From Areca catechu (Eukaryota; Streptophyta; Magnoliopsida; Arecales; Arecaceae): a stretch of 64,000 nt of DNA. The DNA is taken from positions 147,187,980 through 147,251,979 of the forward strand of contig CM038050.1 in the NCBI GenBank assembly GCA_021397845.1, read 5' to 3'. Position numbers and translations under genes: made by a program. A model generated the notes under the pieces. It searched no databases. It was not told the origin of the DNA and worked only from the letters and a program-made list of their open reading frames with translations. Positions within the stretch are counted from its first letter, which is position 1. Each line of letters begins with the position of its first letter. Shown here one piece after another: positions 44,671 through 56,359 of this stretch.

Positions 44671-45825
44671 TCATAACAAAGTCTCCTTTATCAAATTCTT
44701 TGAGTCATTTTCATGAATCAGCCATATGTTATATGATTCATTGCTCTCATTAATCTTTTTACTTATTTCCTTATGCAATTCTCTAATATGTTGTGCATAT
44801 GACTTAGTAGACTCAGAAATGTGTTCATGCATGGGTAAAGGAATAAGGTCTAAAGGCTTTCTTGGCTTATACCCATGGACAATTTCAAATGGGCTTTTCC
44901 TAGTGGACCTGCTAACTAAACTATTGTTTGCAAACTCAGTTCTAGACAGCAATAGGTCCCAATTTGTTGTATTCTCACCAACTAGACATCTAAGCAAGTT
45001 TCCTAGACTTCGATTCATGACTTTAGTCTGGTCATTAGTTTGAGGGTGATAAGCGGTAGAAAATTTGAGTTTAGTCCCTAACATGTACTAGGGAGTTTTC
45101 CAGAAATAACTGGTGAATCATATGTCTCTATTGGATACTATAGTTCTAGATAAACCATGTAGTCTAACCACTTCATTTAGAAAAAGCTTAGCGACCTTAG
45201 AGGCATTATAGATTTGGGAATAGGGTAGGAAGTGTGCCATCTTTGAGAACCTTTCGACCACAACAAAAATAGAATCATGTCTTCTCATGGTCTTAGATAA
45301 TCCAAGAACAAAATCCATGCTAAGATTTTGCCAAGGACAATCTGATACAGGAAGTAGGGTATACAGGCCAATGTTTTGCTTTTACTATTTGGCAACAACA
45401 CAAGTTCGACATCTAGCCACAATTTAGGCAGCATTCCTCTTGAGATTAGGCCAATAGAAATGGTCCTCTATCGCTAAGATAGTCTTATTTCTACCGAAAT
45501 GTCTAGCTAAGTCTCCTGCATGTGTTTCCCAAATTAGGAAGCCTCTAAGGGAAGTATTAGAAATATATAGCTTACTTTCCTTAAAAAGGTAACCATCTTG
45601 AAGGGTATATTCACTATATATACTAGATGGTCCTTGTTTAACTATTTTGTAAATCTCACTAAAGTTAGGACAATTCTCATATTCATCCTTTAGCTTATCA
45701 AATCCTATGACTTTAGTACTAACACTGTTTAAAATCATAAAGCATCGACTAAGCATGTCGGCAACCCGATTGTTAGAACCCAATCGGTGTTTTAGAATGA
45801 AAGTATAGGCTTGTATATATTCCAC
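44671..45825 (-). pseudogene. Chromovirus 2 integrase
   Basis: Seen: 45424-45825 has the RNase H end and the zinc-binding His pair (ETHAGDLARHFGRNKT) and DHFYWPNL; 45118-45318 has MDFVLGL and IVSNRD, where chromovirus 1 has ISDRD; 44671-45084 has HPQTNDQTKVMN, where chromovirus 1 has HPQTDGQTEVVN. So the second Asp and the Glu of the DDE triad are replaced by Asn and Lys. Dead enzyme. Confidence 0.85.
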
Positions 45826-45906
45826 CCATTTACCATGCTTAGGGTTTAGTTTCTTTTGCGAGTTAAGGAATCAAAGTGCTTCATGATCTGAGTAAAGAAC
45901 AAACTC

Positions 45907-47100
45907 TTACGGTAGCAAATAGTGTCTCCAATACCGTAGGGCTTGGACTACCACGTATAATTCCTTATCATAAGTTGAATATTTCAACCTAATGTCATTC
46001 AACTTCTCGCTAAAGAAAGCGACCGGGTGATTTTCCTGACTCAAGACTCCTCCAATTCCTACACCTGAGGCATCACAAGCTACTTCAAAAACTTTCAAAA
46101 AGTCAGGTAACCTCAAAATTGGAGCTTGGGTCATCTTGTCCTTGATTTCTAAGAAGGCTCTATTAGCATTCTGGGTCCACTCAAAGGTTCCCTTCCTAAG
46201 ACAATCAGTAATAGGTGCGATAATTGTTCTAAACCCTCAAATAAATCTCCTATAGAAAGTGACTAATCCATGAAAACTACAAACATCATGTACGTTTTTG
46301 TGTATGGGCCACTCAATTATGGATTTGATTTTCTCAGGATCAGCAGACACTCCTTCAGCAGTTACTACAAAGCCTAGAAAAATGATCCTTGGGGTCATGA
46401 AACTACATTTCTTTAAGTTAGCATAAAGGTTATCCTCCCTAAGGGCTTGGCACACTCGTCGAAGATGGTCTAAGTGAGCCTTCTTAATTTTACTATATAT
46501 GAGGATATCATCAAAATAAACTACTATAAATTTTCTAATAAAAGTTTTTAGAACTTGAGTCATGATCCTCATAAAAGTACTAGGAGCATTGGACAAACTA
46601 AAAAGCATCACTAACCATTCATATAAGCCATCCTTAGTCTTAAAAGCAGTTTTTCATTCATCCCCGGGTCTAATTCTAACATGGTGATAGCCACTCTTTA
46701 GGTCAATCTTTGAAAAGATGGTATAGCACCGGCCATCATATCTAACATGTCATCAAGTCAGGGTATAGAAAATCAAAATTTCACTATGATCTTGTTGATG
46801 GCTCTACTATCAACACACATCCTCCAAGTGCCATCTTTTTTAGGAGTCAAAAGGGCTAGAATGGCACATGACTCAGGCTCTCCCTAATAAACCCTTTTTT
46901 GAGATGATCCTCAACTTGCCTTTGTAACTCTAAATGCTCTGTAGGGTTCATTCTATAGTGTGGTAAATTTGGTAAGGTGGCCCCTGGGACTAGGTCAATA
47001 GCATGTTATATGTCCCTTAATGGTGGTAAGCGATTAGGGAGGTCTTCAGGGAACACATTTTAAAATTCCTTCAAAAACTCTAAAATCTCTTGAGGGTATT
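45907..47100 (-). pseudogene. Chromovirus 2 reverse transcriptase and RNase H
   Basis: Seen: 46237-46611 with SNAPSTFMRIMTQVL and VVYFDDILIYSK (intact catalytic motif) and CSFHGLVTFYRRFI; 45907-46134 with RNase H ACDASGVGIGGVLSQ and YSTYDKELYVVVQALRYW. The RT N-terminal part (46620-47100) is readable only in pieces with stops. Confidence 0.85.
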
Positions 47101-47344
47101 CCTTCTAGGATTGGTCATGAACTTTTTTAGCGGTCAAAATCCAAACTGGTGAACCCTCAATAATCTCGTGTTCTAATTCTTTGGCAATGATTAGGTTTAT
47201 TCCAGGTTCCTTTTCCCTCAAATTACTAGACCCTCTTTAGATGTTATCCTTAAGTGGGGTCGAATTGATGACAATTCTCTTTCCATGATGGTTAAAGGAA
47301 CATGAATTGGTTTTACCAAAAAGGGTAACATCATGGTCAAACAA

Positions 47345-47734
47345 CTAGGGTCTACCTAATATAATACTGCTAACCCCTATTGGAATAATATCACACCATA
47401 CTTTCTCTTGGTATGATTGAATTTGGATTGGGACCTGGCATTGTAGCTTAATGGGAATAGATGTTTCATCGATCCAAGATACCTTATAGGGGCTGGGGTG
47501 TGGTGCTATGGGTAAGCCTAGGTTCTTAACAGCATTTGTAGATATAGCATTAATGCAGCTTCCACTATCCATAATAATCTTGCAAACTTTGTCTCCTAAT
47601 TTAATAAAGGTTTGTAGGATATTAGTCCTATGCCAGTCCTCATTCTTCTTGGTCTGTGTCAAAATACATCTAACTACTCCTAATTGGTTAGATGACTCTA
47701 TGGGTTCATCATCTCCTTCATATTCATCCACCAA
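47345..47734 (-). pseudogene. Chromovirus 2 protease
   Basis: Seen: 129-codon frame with IIMDSGSCINAIS (catalytic Asp in DSG) and IILGRP at its end, followed by a stop where chromovirus 1 continues with WLFDHD. Same layout as 5216-6049. Confidence 0.85.
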
Positions 47735-47799
47735 ATTTTTCTCAGCTTCATATACTTCTTCCTCACACTCTTCAATATTTTCTAGGTTCTCTTCCTCAA

Positions 47800-48846
47800 G
47801 CTCTCCTATATGTAAAGCTCGTGTCGGGAATTGTGCAGCATAATGGCCAACTTTATTGCACCTAAAATATGGTGCAATTTGGTTCCTATTCTTTGGACTT
47901 TGGGTGTCTTACCTTTGTCATCCATACTAGCTGGTGGGGTAGGAAGATTGGGCCGGCTATTTGGAAATCGGCTCGTACTAGGTCTACTTCCAGGGGTACT
48001 AAACCTACTAGGCTTGGGTCGATGGGTAATGGGTCCTCTCTAAAATCTTTCACAGTCTCTAGCAATCTAGTAGGCTTGGTCTAAATCATGAACTTCTCTC
48101 AGGAACAATTATCTCTAGATATCCTCATGTAGGCCTGCTCTAAACCTAGATAATGTGACAGCTCCCGACTTAACTACACTACATCTCATGACAAATTCAT
48201 CAAATTTTGCTATATATTCAGCCATAGATTTGTTGCCTTGGATCAACTTTTGCCACTGATCTAGCAATTTTTGCTCATAGGACAAGGGTAGCTATGTTTT
48301 CCTAAGTTTAATCTTCATAGCTCTCCATGTGACTATCGCCAAATCTCCTCTTTGCTAATTAAGTCGTTTCACATTTTTCCAATACAATCTAGCCTGTCAG
48401 ACTAACCTAAGTTTAGCAAACTAAAATTTTCTCTCTTCTGACATCTCGTACCATTCGAAATACTGGTCCATGTCACTCTCCCAATTAGTATATACCTTAG
48501 GGTCTAAACTTCCATCAAAGGTGGGTGCATCAAGTCGTATATTCCTAAGGATTCGTTCTTCCTGATCATTGACATCAGGGGATTGGCACCTAGGATTAGG
48601 TTCAGTAGTGATTTCTCTACGTTGGGCTCTTGGACCTGGGGGAGTGGGTCTAGGTGTTTCAAGCTCTAGTTGGGTCATATGGGATTCTTCAAGGTTACCT
48701 AGCCTCTCTTCTACTTGGTCAAACCTAGCATTGAGTCGTCTAAATTGTTCAGTCATAAATCTCATTAAAGCCTCAATATTAGGGTCCATGGTGGGATTAG
48801 GATGGATTTGGGTATGTTGATATGGAGTACCTGATCTAGTAGCCAT
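47800..48846 (-). pseudogene. Chromovirus 2 gag
   Basis: Seen: start MATRSGTPYQ at about 48846; MRFMTEQFRRLNARFDQVEERL (coiled-coil-like), then DAPTFDGSLDPKVY and DMDQYFEWYEMSEERKF, then broken sequence, an Arg/Pro linker and a knuckle FRCNKVGHYAAQF at about 47830-47880. The knuckle's first Cys is Tyr as in chromovirus 1, and its last Cys is Phe. It lacks chromovirus 1's 84-bp repeat. Confidence 0.8.
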
Positions 48847-49690
48847 GCAATGCAATCCTAGCTCCTAGGGTTCCTAGACCTAGAGCTCAAGTAGAATGAG
48901 TCAACTCAAATAACAACTAATTCAGCAATTATCTTGTCAACTGGCCAGGTAAGAGGTGGGGTTGTGGGAGGCTCCCCCTGCTCTCGTAGGGTCCTAATTA
49001 AAAACCACAAGTCCACTTAGGGTGTTTACCTCTGGACCTCTAGCCTTAGATACTAAATTCAAGAGAACCAAAGGATTGGGTACACTAGTTTTCTCACAAT
49101 ACTTAGAACCCAACCTTGTGGGTGTCCCTAAGCTGTTTTAGGTTTCTAATTGATTTTAATTAGGCTTGGGTTGATGCAAGGTGGTTATTTTGGGCTAAGA
49201 AAAGATGATGAAATCCTTTTCTTATCTGATAGAGTAAAAGTGCCCTTAAGGTTGATTTCAATTATGATGCATGCACATGAAACCCTAATGCAAGAAACTA
49301 AGATCAGAAAATTGCAAAAAAAAATAATTTTTTTTTATGTAGATAGCAGATGTAATATATATTAATATCAGTAAATTAAATGCAAAGAAAATTAGGGTTT
49401 GGAGGTTTTATGGTAAACTAAATTTCAGCCCTAATTTAGTGTTGCAGAAATTTCAGCAAGGTAAATTTTTTTTTTAGGGTTTTTTTTTGCAGATTTTTTT
49501 TCTATTTTTTTCAGATCTGAAAAATCCAGAAAATTGCAGGACTTAAGGGGACTAAATATTCGATGGATGGATGCAAAAATAAACAAAAAATAGCAGGGTT
49601 TTGATGAAAATTCAATCCTAGGTTTAGACTAGTATGCAGATTTCAGCATGCAGCAATTTTAAGAACTAACAATTAACCCTAGTTTAACTT
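48847..49690 (-). other. Chromovirus 2 5' untranslated leader
   Basis: Seen: no supported ORF; blocks shared with 27862-28730. T-rich runs at 49325-49340 and 49465-49510. Confidence 0.7.
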
Positions 49691-49702
49691 GCTCTGATAC
49701 CA
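49691..49702 (-). other. Primer-binding site, chromovirus 2 (initiator Met tRNA)
   Basis: Seen: minus strand TGGTATCAGAGC, 4 bp from the 5' LTR border at 49707. Confidence 0.92.
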
Positions 49703-49706
49703 AAGA

Positions 49707-51231
49707 TGATGCGGGATGATATATGCAAACTATTCCTAACATCTTAATGTTATTTTACTGCAAGCAATGATCAATTAACTTCAGCAATTCACAGATTAAA
49801 GAACTCAAAAAAATCCTAGATGAAGTCAACTAGGTGATCGTTATGACACCCGCAATGTAGATTCACCAAAATTAATCAAGAAAATAGGATCTGATGATTA
49901 AAAAATCACCCAAACTAGGATTATCATTTCAAAAATCAGAACTAAAGAGTTGAGGAGGGGTTTTGCTTACCAATGAGGATTTGAAGCACTCTTGACGTAG
50001 ATCGATTTCAGCACTCTAGGATTCGTGGCAGAACTTCAAGATTATCGATCTTCGGGTTTCGATCTTCAGCGTAGTTGGTTCCAAGGCAAAGAAAACCCTC
50101 ACTTCAAACCTTGATCACCTGGAATCAGTCAAGAAGAAGATGTTAGATGACGTGGAAGGTGAAAAAGATTGGAGGAAAGAAAGTAGAGAAGGGAAGAAGG
50201 CAGTTTAGGATTTCTTGGATGGATGGTGGATGGATAATTAGGCCTCATGCCAAGGACCTCACGTTCGCTCCCTCATGGAGTTCGATGCTCTCACAGCAAA
50301 GGATTGAAGAAAAAAATCTCAACTTTATTTCAACAAAAACAAATTTAATTACAAGAGGGTGTGGAGGGTGGTATTTATAGACCCTCATGAACTACAAGGA
50401 AGATGAGTAAGGGTTACAATTTCTTGAATTTTTGTTGGAAGGGCAAGAGTCTCTTGGAACTGACTTCCCTTAGGTTAAAACTACCTTTTGAACTCCCTCT
50501 TGGCATCATGGTTTCTAGCATTTAGACGTTCTTGAACTCCTTTCATTTGGGTGACAATACTTGGAATAAGATGGGCGACAACATTTGAAATAGGATGGGC
50601 GACAAAGACCCCTTTCTTCCTTGGATTGAATTGATGATGGGCAGCCAAGATGAGTCTTTGGTTGGACATCCATGATGAATTCTTGAATTTGCTTATAAGG
50701 AACTATTGAATTTGTTGAACTCCTTGAATTCTTGAATTCATGGATTCTTGTAGCATGAAACCCCTTAAACTTGGCTTCTTGAATTGGCACCCTTATTGAA
50801 TCCTTTGTGGCCGACCATGGTATGTGTGATGATGAGGTGGCAGGACATTGTGACATGGCAAGATGACATGGCAAGGTGATGATGTGGCATGTTAGGGCAT
50901 CCAAGATGAGATGGTTTGTGATGTGGCAAGATGATGTCGTGCCATGAATTGGGTCCTTCTTGGCTTGCATTCTTGATTTGAACTTGAACCCCCTCATTAC
51001 AAGACTCAATTAAAACTAACTAACTCAATTGAAACTAACTTTGCCCAACTCAATCAAATTGAATCTAATCTAACCAAATTACTAAGGCATAACAAGTCTA
51101 AACAAAAATAAATTAACTAGGCTTGTATATACAGGACTCGGTTGAAATTAAGTTTTGGGGCTTATTCACAGGTGATCCACAAAGAGCTGGGATTAACCTG
51201 TCGTCTGTTTCTAACCCTGGTGTCAGCACCA
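49707..51231 (-). repeat. Chromovirus 2 5' LTR, full length (1,525 bp)
   Basis: Seen: TG...CA ends, followed by target duplication GGTGA. Contains the TATA-like TCTATAAATACC on the minus strand at about 50371-50383, inside the 668-bp segment lost from the 3' LTR. Confidence 0.92.
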
Positions 51232-51236
51232 GGTGA

Positions 51237-52061
51237 GGTTGATTGAGTGCCAATGGTGTTATCTTGCTTAGTGGCATTGAGGTTAGTGACTTTCCCATCA
51301 ATATTAAAGCCTTGCCTCCTTCTTTGGAGCTTAATCTGATGCACAATCAGTAAATCTATAGCTGGCTTGGCTAGTGCTACTTTTATCAATTCGATGCATG
51401 GTCAAATGATACAAGCTATTGAGCGATCGGGTTCAGCCAACTCTTAGGCTTTATGCTTTTGATCGACGATTGTATTGCTAGGCCAATGGGCCACTTCTAC
51501 CACTATGAGCCCCATGTTCCTAGCCCGAACATATTTTCCACAAATAGCTAACCCATACTTTATGATCCAAGCCTTGGTCGGATCATGGAAGTATTCATAG
51601 AGGAATGAGGGTTAGGGAGATGAGGGCCCTTTTCCAAACTCGGGGGCATGCAGCCTTCAAGATAGATCCAGTCAGACAGGGGCAATGATGGAACTTGATT
51701 CGTAGCTTCTGATGATGCTTCGATGAGCATGCAGTATATATTCTAGGTGATAAATAGTTGCATGTTGTCAACTAGGAACACCACGTGGGAGTCGCTAAAT
51801 GGCTCAGGATAATTTAGGGCCATACGCCCCATTTGAAAAGATTATTGCACTTGCTGCTCTAGCTTTTCCTATGCCTTTGTTTTGTATAGCTCTTTCTTCC
51901 CCCAAAGTGGATTTCTATCATTCCCCTTTCTTCTATTTCACTCTTCTTTTCATAGTCCCCTCAGAGAGTTTGTCATCCTCGATCTTTTACCTTGCTTTGT
52001 TTTCAAGTTAGCTTTTCTTCCCTCCTACTTTACTTGTTCTTTTTCCTTGGATTTGGGGTAG
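51237..52061 (+). mobile_element. Family F leader, second part
   Basis: Seen: 51237-51545 matches 55998-56345 ('agtgactttccc', 'gggccccatgtccctagccc'-like block). 51550-52061 has no counterpart in the window and leads to the gag ATG; 51885-52060 is pyrimidine-rich. No separate gene. Confidence 0.55.
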
Positions 52062-53190
52062 ATGGCAAGCCCTAGGAAGAAAAAGTCATAGAAGAGCGGC
52101 ACCAGAAAGGAGGGGTCAAAGGGCTCCAAAGCTCCATGCAAAGAGTGTCTTGTGCAAGAAATATCTAGCCCAGAGGGGTATCAGCCCATGATGGACCAAG
52201 AAGATTTAATCCTCATTAGCATAGCATACTGTGTCCCTAGGGAATTCGAGGTTGAGTTGCCTGATCCCAATCCTTGGATCCACGACCCTCCTCCCGTCCA
52301 ACTCGGGGTTTATGAAGAGGTGTTCGAGGTAGGGCTTAGTCTTTCCATTTCTTCATTCATCCTTGAGTTCCTTAGGTCCTATGGGATTACCCTATGTAAT
52401 TTAACCACAAATTCCATTACACTCATTGTAGGATTTTTAGCTATTTGCTTTATAGCAGAAATTTGGCCTTCATTTTTCCTATTTCATACTTTTTCATTGC
52501 CAAGAGACATCCTTATGCCAAGGTCTAGTGATACCTCACCACTCAAAAAGGGATAGAACTTTTGATTAAGGGCGCTCTCTCCAATATTAAAGGATGGAAG
52601 GAGCAATTTCTATTCATGTCATCCTCCTCTATGAGCGAATGGGATTTGCTGAACTGGGATTGACTATATGCCTCTGCACTAAGCATTCTTAGGATGAGCA
52701 CTAAGAAGGAGGAACATTTCAAAGCCCTTAGGGACTTTTGGGTCCCTTGCCTAGAGTGACTTTTATCTAAGGAGACCCTTCACAGGGCAGGACTCAGCTG
52801 ACATGTCAGGGGTGAGTTTAGGGTTTTCTATTTTTCTTCCTTACTTTGTCTATTCTCTTTCTTTTTTTGATTAGCAATTTAATTGTAGATATGAGGCCAG
52901 AGGATGTGGAGGCAATGAGGAAGACCTTGGACTAGAAAAGGAAGACCTAGGCTTCAGCTTCTACACCAAAGAGGGTGAAATTTGTGAAGCCTAGACCAAA
53001 GGAGGCTTTGATCAAGTCAGACTCCTCTGAAGAGATCGAGGCCACCTCAGAGGATGTTGTCAATGCTCCATCCTTGTCGATCATGCCTTTTGTGCCAATG
53101 ACATGCCTGTCATCTTTCTTTAATCCGATCGAGGAAGACTCAAGGAACTTATTGGATGCAGTTGTTTGGGCAAGTTCCATAGCTAACTAG
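52062..53190 (+). pseudogene. Family F gag-like protein (gypsy-type transposon N-terminal domain)
   Basis: Seen: ATG at 52062, TAG after nine codons, then an open run 52092-52556. Motifs: PNPWIHDPPPVQLGVYEEVF, GLSLSISSFILEFLRSYGI and SLPRDIL, followed after a stop by KGWKEQFLF. Known: this is the pattern of the 'putative gypsy type transposon' domain (usually PPP.G.IGVYEE...GLRLPL.PF...L...G...QL.PN), the N-terminal gag part of Tat-like elements. A later frame (52975-53190) covers a Lys/Ser/Glu-rich end. No pol follows; the LTR-like sequence begins about 53190-53205. Confidence 0.7.
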
Positions 53191-53672
53191 GCCTCAAACC
53201 CCTTGAGAATGCTCAGGCAAATGGACCCTTTTGCGGTGCATCTGTTCATGATCTCCAAAGTATAATCTACTGATGCTCACTGCCATGGCCCTCCACCATG
53301 TGACTGGACTCTCAATCATATTTTCAAATCCCAAATCATTACCATATCTATGCAATCTGGGGAAGCATGCTTAAACCCGCATAGTGATCTATGCCACCAT
53401 TAATGAAGCATGGCATGTATTAAGCAAATAACAAGGATACATTCAAAGGAACAAGACATCCCTTGCTAACAAGCAAGCCTAAGGCAACACGTGGAGCATT
53501 CTATCATTTTCTACTAGATTCACCAAGATCTTTATTATCCCAAAAATGCCCCTAAATCTCTACTTATAAAAGGGACTCCATGCAAGCCCCAAAGGTATGC
53601 TAGCTCTTCACCTATGCTCCTCATACTGTTGGCCTAAATACTAACTTGAGCATTGGAGTACCTTTACTTGGG
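53191..53672 (+). repeat. Family F LTR, first part
   Basis: Seen: inverted match in 42393-42880. TATA-like CTTATAAAAGGG at about 53564-53576. Interrupted by a solo LTR; resumes at 55595 and appears to end near 55680 before a TTTTGGCACCAACAG sequence that may be a decayed primer-binding site. The exact left border is uncertain. Confidence 0.6.
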
Positions 53673-53677
53673 CCACC

Positions 53678-55589
53678 TGATGAGTTTATTAATTATCCCA
53701 ATTTAAGCATTAAAATAAATATTAATTAATTTGTATTTCTTAGAAATTAATATTTTTATTAGTGTTTTGTAGAAAAGGAGTCCATGGATGGAAAGAGCTC
53801 GATTTTTGAAATCTAATGATACAAACGTCACTCATATTGAAGTTTAAACGAGCCTAGAATTGAAGTTTGAAGATCATTAAGCTTTGCATGAATTTTGATA
53901 CAACTGGTCCATGATGGATTGGTCACTCAGTCTACAAAAGCTAGGCTTGATCTATGGTAACCATTGCTGCTGGTCCACGATCCCATTTTAAGGACCAGCT
54001 TATTCCTGAGCACCATTTTCATTTGCTTGTCACCACTCATGGCTGGTGGAGATGCCGAGAGTCCGTCCAAGGCCGAAAAGCTCATTGGAAGATCATTTTT
54101 TCTAGCTAGCCACTGTCTTCCACTATTCTTCTTTCTCTATTTGTCCATTGTCACCACCCATGACTAAAAAAGCCACCAGAGATCTCCCCCTCGCCGTCAG
54201 GAGCTTCCTCACTACCGAAGACCCGCCTACCGTCGCCTAGCCATCGTGAGTCGTGATCAACCATGGCTGCTACCATCTTCTCCATCCTCCTCTGTTTCTC
54301 TGTTCTAAGACAATAGCCCATCACCATTGACCACCGTGCCACCACCTCCTCCTCTCTATTTCTTCCTCACTCATCTTCCCCATCACTAGTCATCTTCCCT
54401 GTGATGCCATCGTCGCTAGCTGTGCTTCCTTCCTAATGACCATCACCACTACAAACAACCCATCATTGTGATCATCTTCTTTGTCAACCACCACTTGCCA
54501 CCAAATGCTGCCATTCATCTACTACCGTAGTCTAGCTAGAACTAAAGAAGCAACGATTCAAATTCTAATTAAAAAAGAAGTTCCAGGCATCTGGGATTCA
54601 ATAAGAAGTTTAGTTTGGACTCTATTTGCCTGAGAAGGAAAGAAAGCATCGATCACCCCACCAAACTACTGATCAAATGGCTGAGACTGCTCCTCATGCT
54701 ATATAACCAATTTTGATCCAGATTGACTCCAAATTTAACCAAGAGAAAGCTCTTGATGAGCTCTATAGAAGGAGGACTCCAGGTAATAGTCCAAGCATCA
54801 GTTCCAGTAACAAAAATTTTATTTTATTTTTTTTCTTGTAATTAGTCTAGGCTTAAGAGAGAGGGAGAGGAATAAAGAAAAAGAGTTCCTCAGGAGATGA
54901 GGTGCAATGACAAAGCCCAAATCTCCAAGAAAATGTATCCAGGAGCCATGTATGATCGAGGTACAATTTGTAGGGAAGTACAGGTATCCTTTCATTAATT
55001 TTTGTAATTATTTTCTCTTCTATGCAATTGAATAAATACTTTCAATTCCTTTTCAATTCTTTTCTATTGATTTTCCAAATTAATTATCTATAGGAGGATG
55101 GATCATGATCCTAGCATGATATGAGTCATGCTTAACATAGATAATTAATTCTAAGATTTTTATTTATGGATCTTGTTAGGATCTTTTCAACTCAATTATT
55201 AGATAGCCTATACTTGTGGGATGGGCCATGATCTTAATAAGATATAATTTATACTTGGCAAAATAGCCTATGCTAGGGATTAGTTTAAAAAATTTTAAAA
55301 TAAATACAGATATTAATTGTTTAGATTAGAACAAATACATGATTTATGTTTGTGATTACCTAGAATCTTGAAGACATCTTTTTATTATTCAAATCACTCG
55401 ATCTCATATTTAATTTAAATTAATTAGTTTTAATTAAACCATCATCTATCTTTTAAAAATATAAATATTTATTTCTTTCTTTACTTTTTTCATGAAATAA
55501 TTGCTATTTCTCCTCAAGGATATGATCCATACTCATCCTAGTTAAAGTAGTGAGTTAGTTTTTATTTTTGACTACCTAGACAATGATCA
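53678..55589 (+). mobile_element. Solo LTR, family B (Tat/Athila-like), 1,912 bp
   Basis: Seen: TGATGAGTTT at the start, AATGATCA at the end, and the 5-bp duplication CCACC on both sides (53673-53677, 55590-55594). The host sequence runs on across it, as the uninterrupted copy at 42330-42400 shows. A second, inverted copy of the same LTR family is at 1-566. It carries a CCACCAT-rich block at 54000-54540 like the family D LTRs. No internal region or primer-binding site, so this is the scar of LTR-LTR recombination. Confidence 0.82.
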
Positions 55590-55594
55590 CCACC

Positions 55595-56350
55595 CCCGGT
55601 AGGACTTTTTGTAGATACCATCTCTTGGAGGCTACTTGCATTGCTTGTTCAAGCACCTCCTTAAGTGTTTGATAGATTTTGGCACCAACAGAAGAGAGGA
55701 AGGGTTGTTGCGCACTGAGCACACTATTTAGTTTGATAAGTTGTCAATAGATGCTTGTAGATGGTTACTTTCTAGGCCTGTTCGAATGCATATGTTCGGA
55801 GATTGGCACTTAGCTAGGTATGATTGGGTAGAATAGGTGCCCTTACTCTCATAGGTGGCCAATCAAGTGAGGTGTCCAAGCGCCCTACGAGTGCATGACC
55901 AAGCCTAGCTTAGATTGGAGGGCCTGAAAGCCTAGCACTTAATCAGTCGATCAAAAAAATTACTCCTCTTGACGAGGATTCGATTGAATGGTGAGGTTGA
56001 TCAGGTGCCAATAGCATCATCCTACTTGGTGGCATTGGGATCAGTGACTTTCCATGATTAGGGGTCTCATCTGATAAACAATCAATGCATCAGCTTTAAA
56101 ATCACCCATCAGCAATGAAGCCTTTCCTCCTTCTTGGGAGCTTAATCTAATACACGATCAACAAATCCACAGCAAGCCTGACCAACACTGCTTTTATCAA
56201 TATGATGCATGGTCAGATGACACATCCCAATGAGCCATCGAGTTTAGCCAACATTTGGTCTTTATGCCTTCAATCGGCAATCATGTTGCTAGGGTAATGG
56301 GCCATTTCTATTGCTACGGGCCCCATGTCCCTAGCCCAACCATATTTCCT
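55595..56350 (+). mobile_element. Family F LTR end and truncated second leader
   Basis: Seen: 55595-55680 completes the LTR; 55690-56350 repeats the leader found at 43020-43308 and 51237-51545. It stops near 56350, where TE-like sequence ends. Order leader-gag-LTR-leader suggests a truncated tandem or recombined gag-only element. Confidence 0.55.
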
Positions 56351-56359
56351 ACTAGCAAT

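Larger units (their letters stand above)
43314..51231 (-). mobile_element. Chromovirus 2 (Ty3/gypsy), complete but decayed
   Basis: Seen: LTRs 43314-44185 and 49707-51231, TGATGC...GCACCA, target duplication GGTGA at 43309-43313 and 51232-51236; the undisturbed target is visible in the paralogous copy near 55993. Primer-binding site at 49691-49702. Coding order on the minus strand as in chromovirus 1, same family by protein motifs. Many stops and shifts, and two integrase catalytic acids are replaced. 7,918 bp in all. Confidence 0.93.

Noticed and set aside
50115..50782. Insertion of a foreign element in chromovirus 2's 5' LTR
   Set aside because: The segment holds the TATA box and has no target duplication or own ends; CTTGA repeats at the borders fit a deletion in the other LTR.
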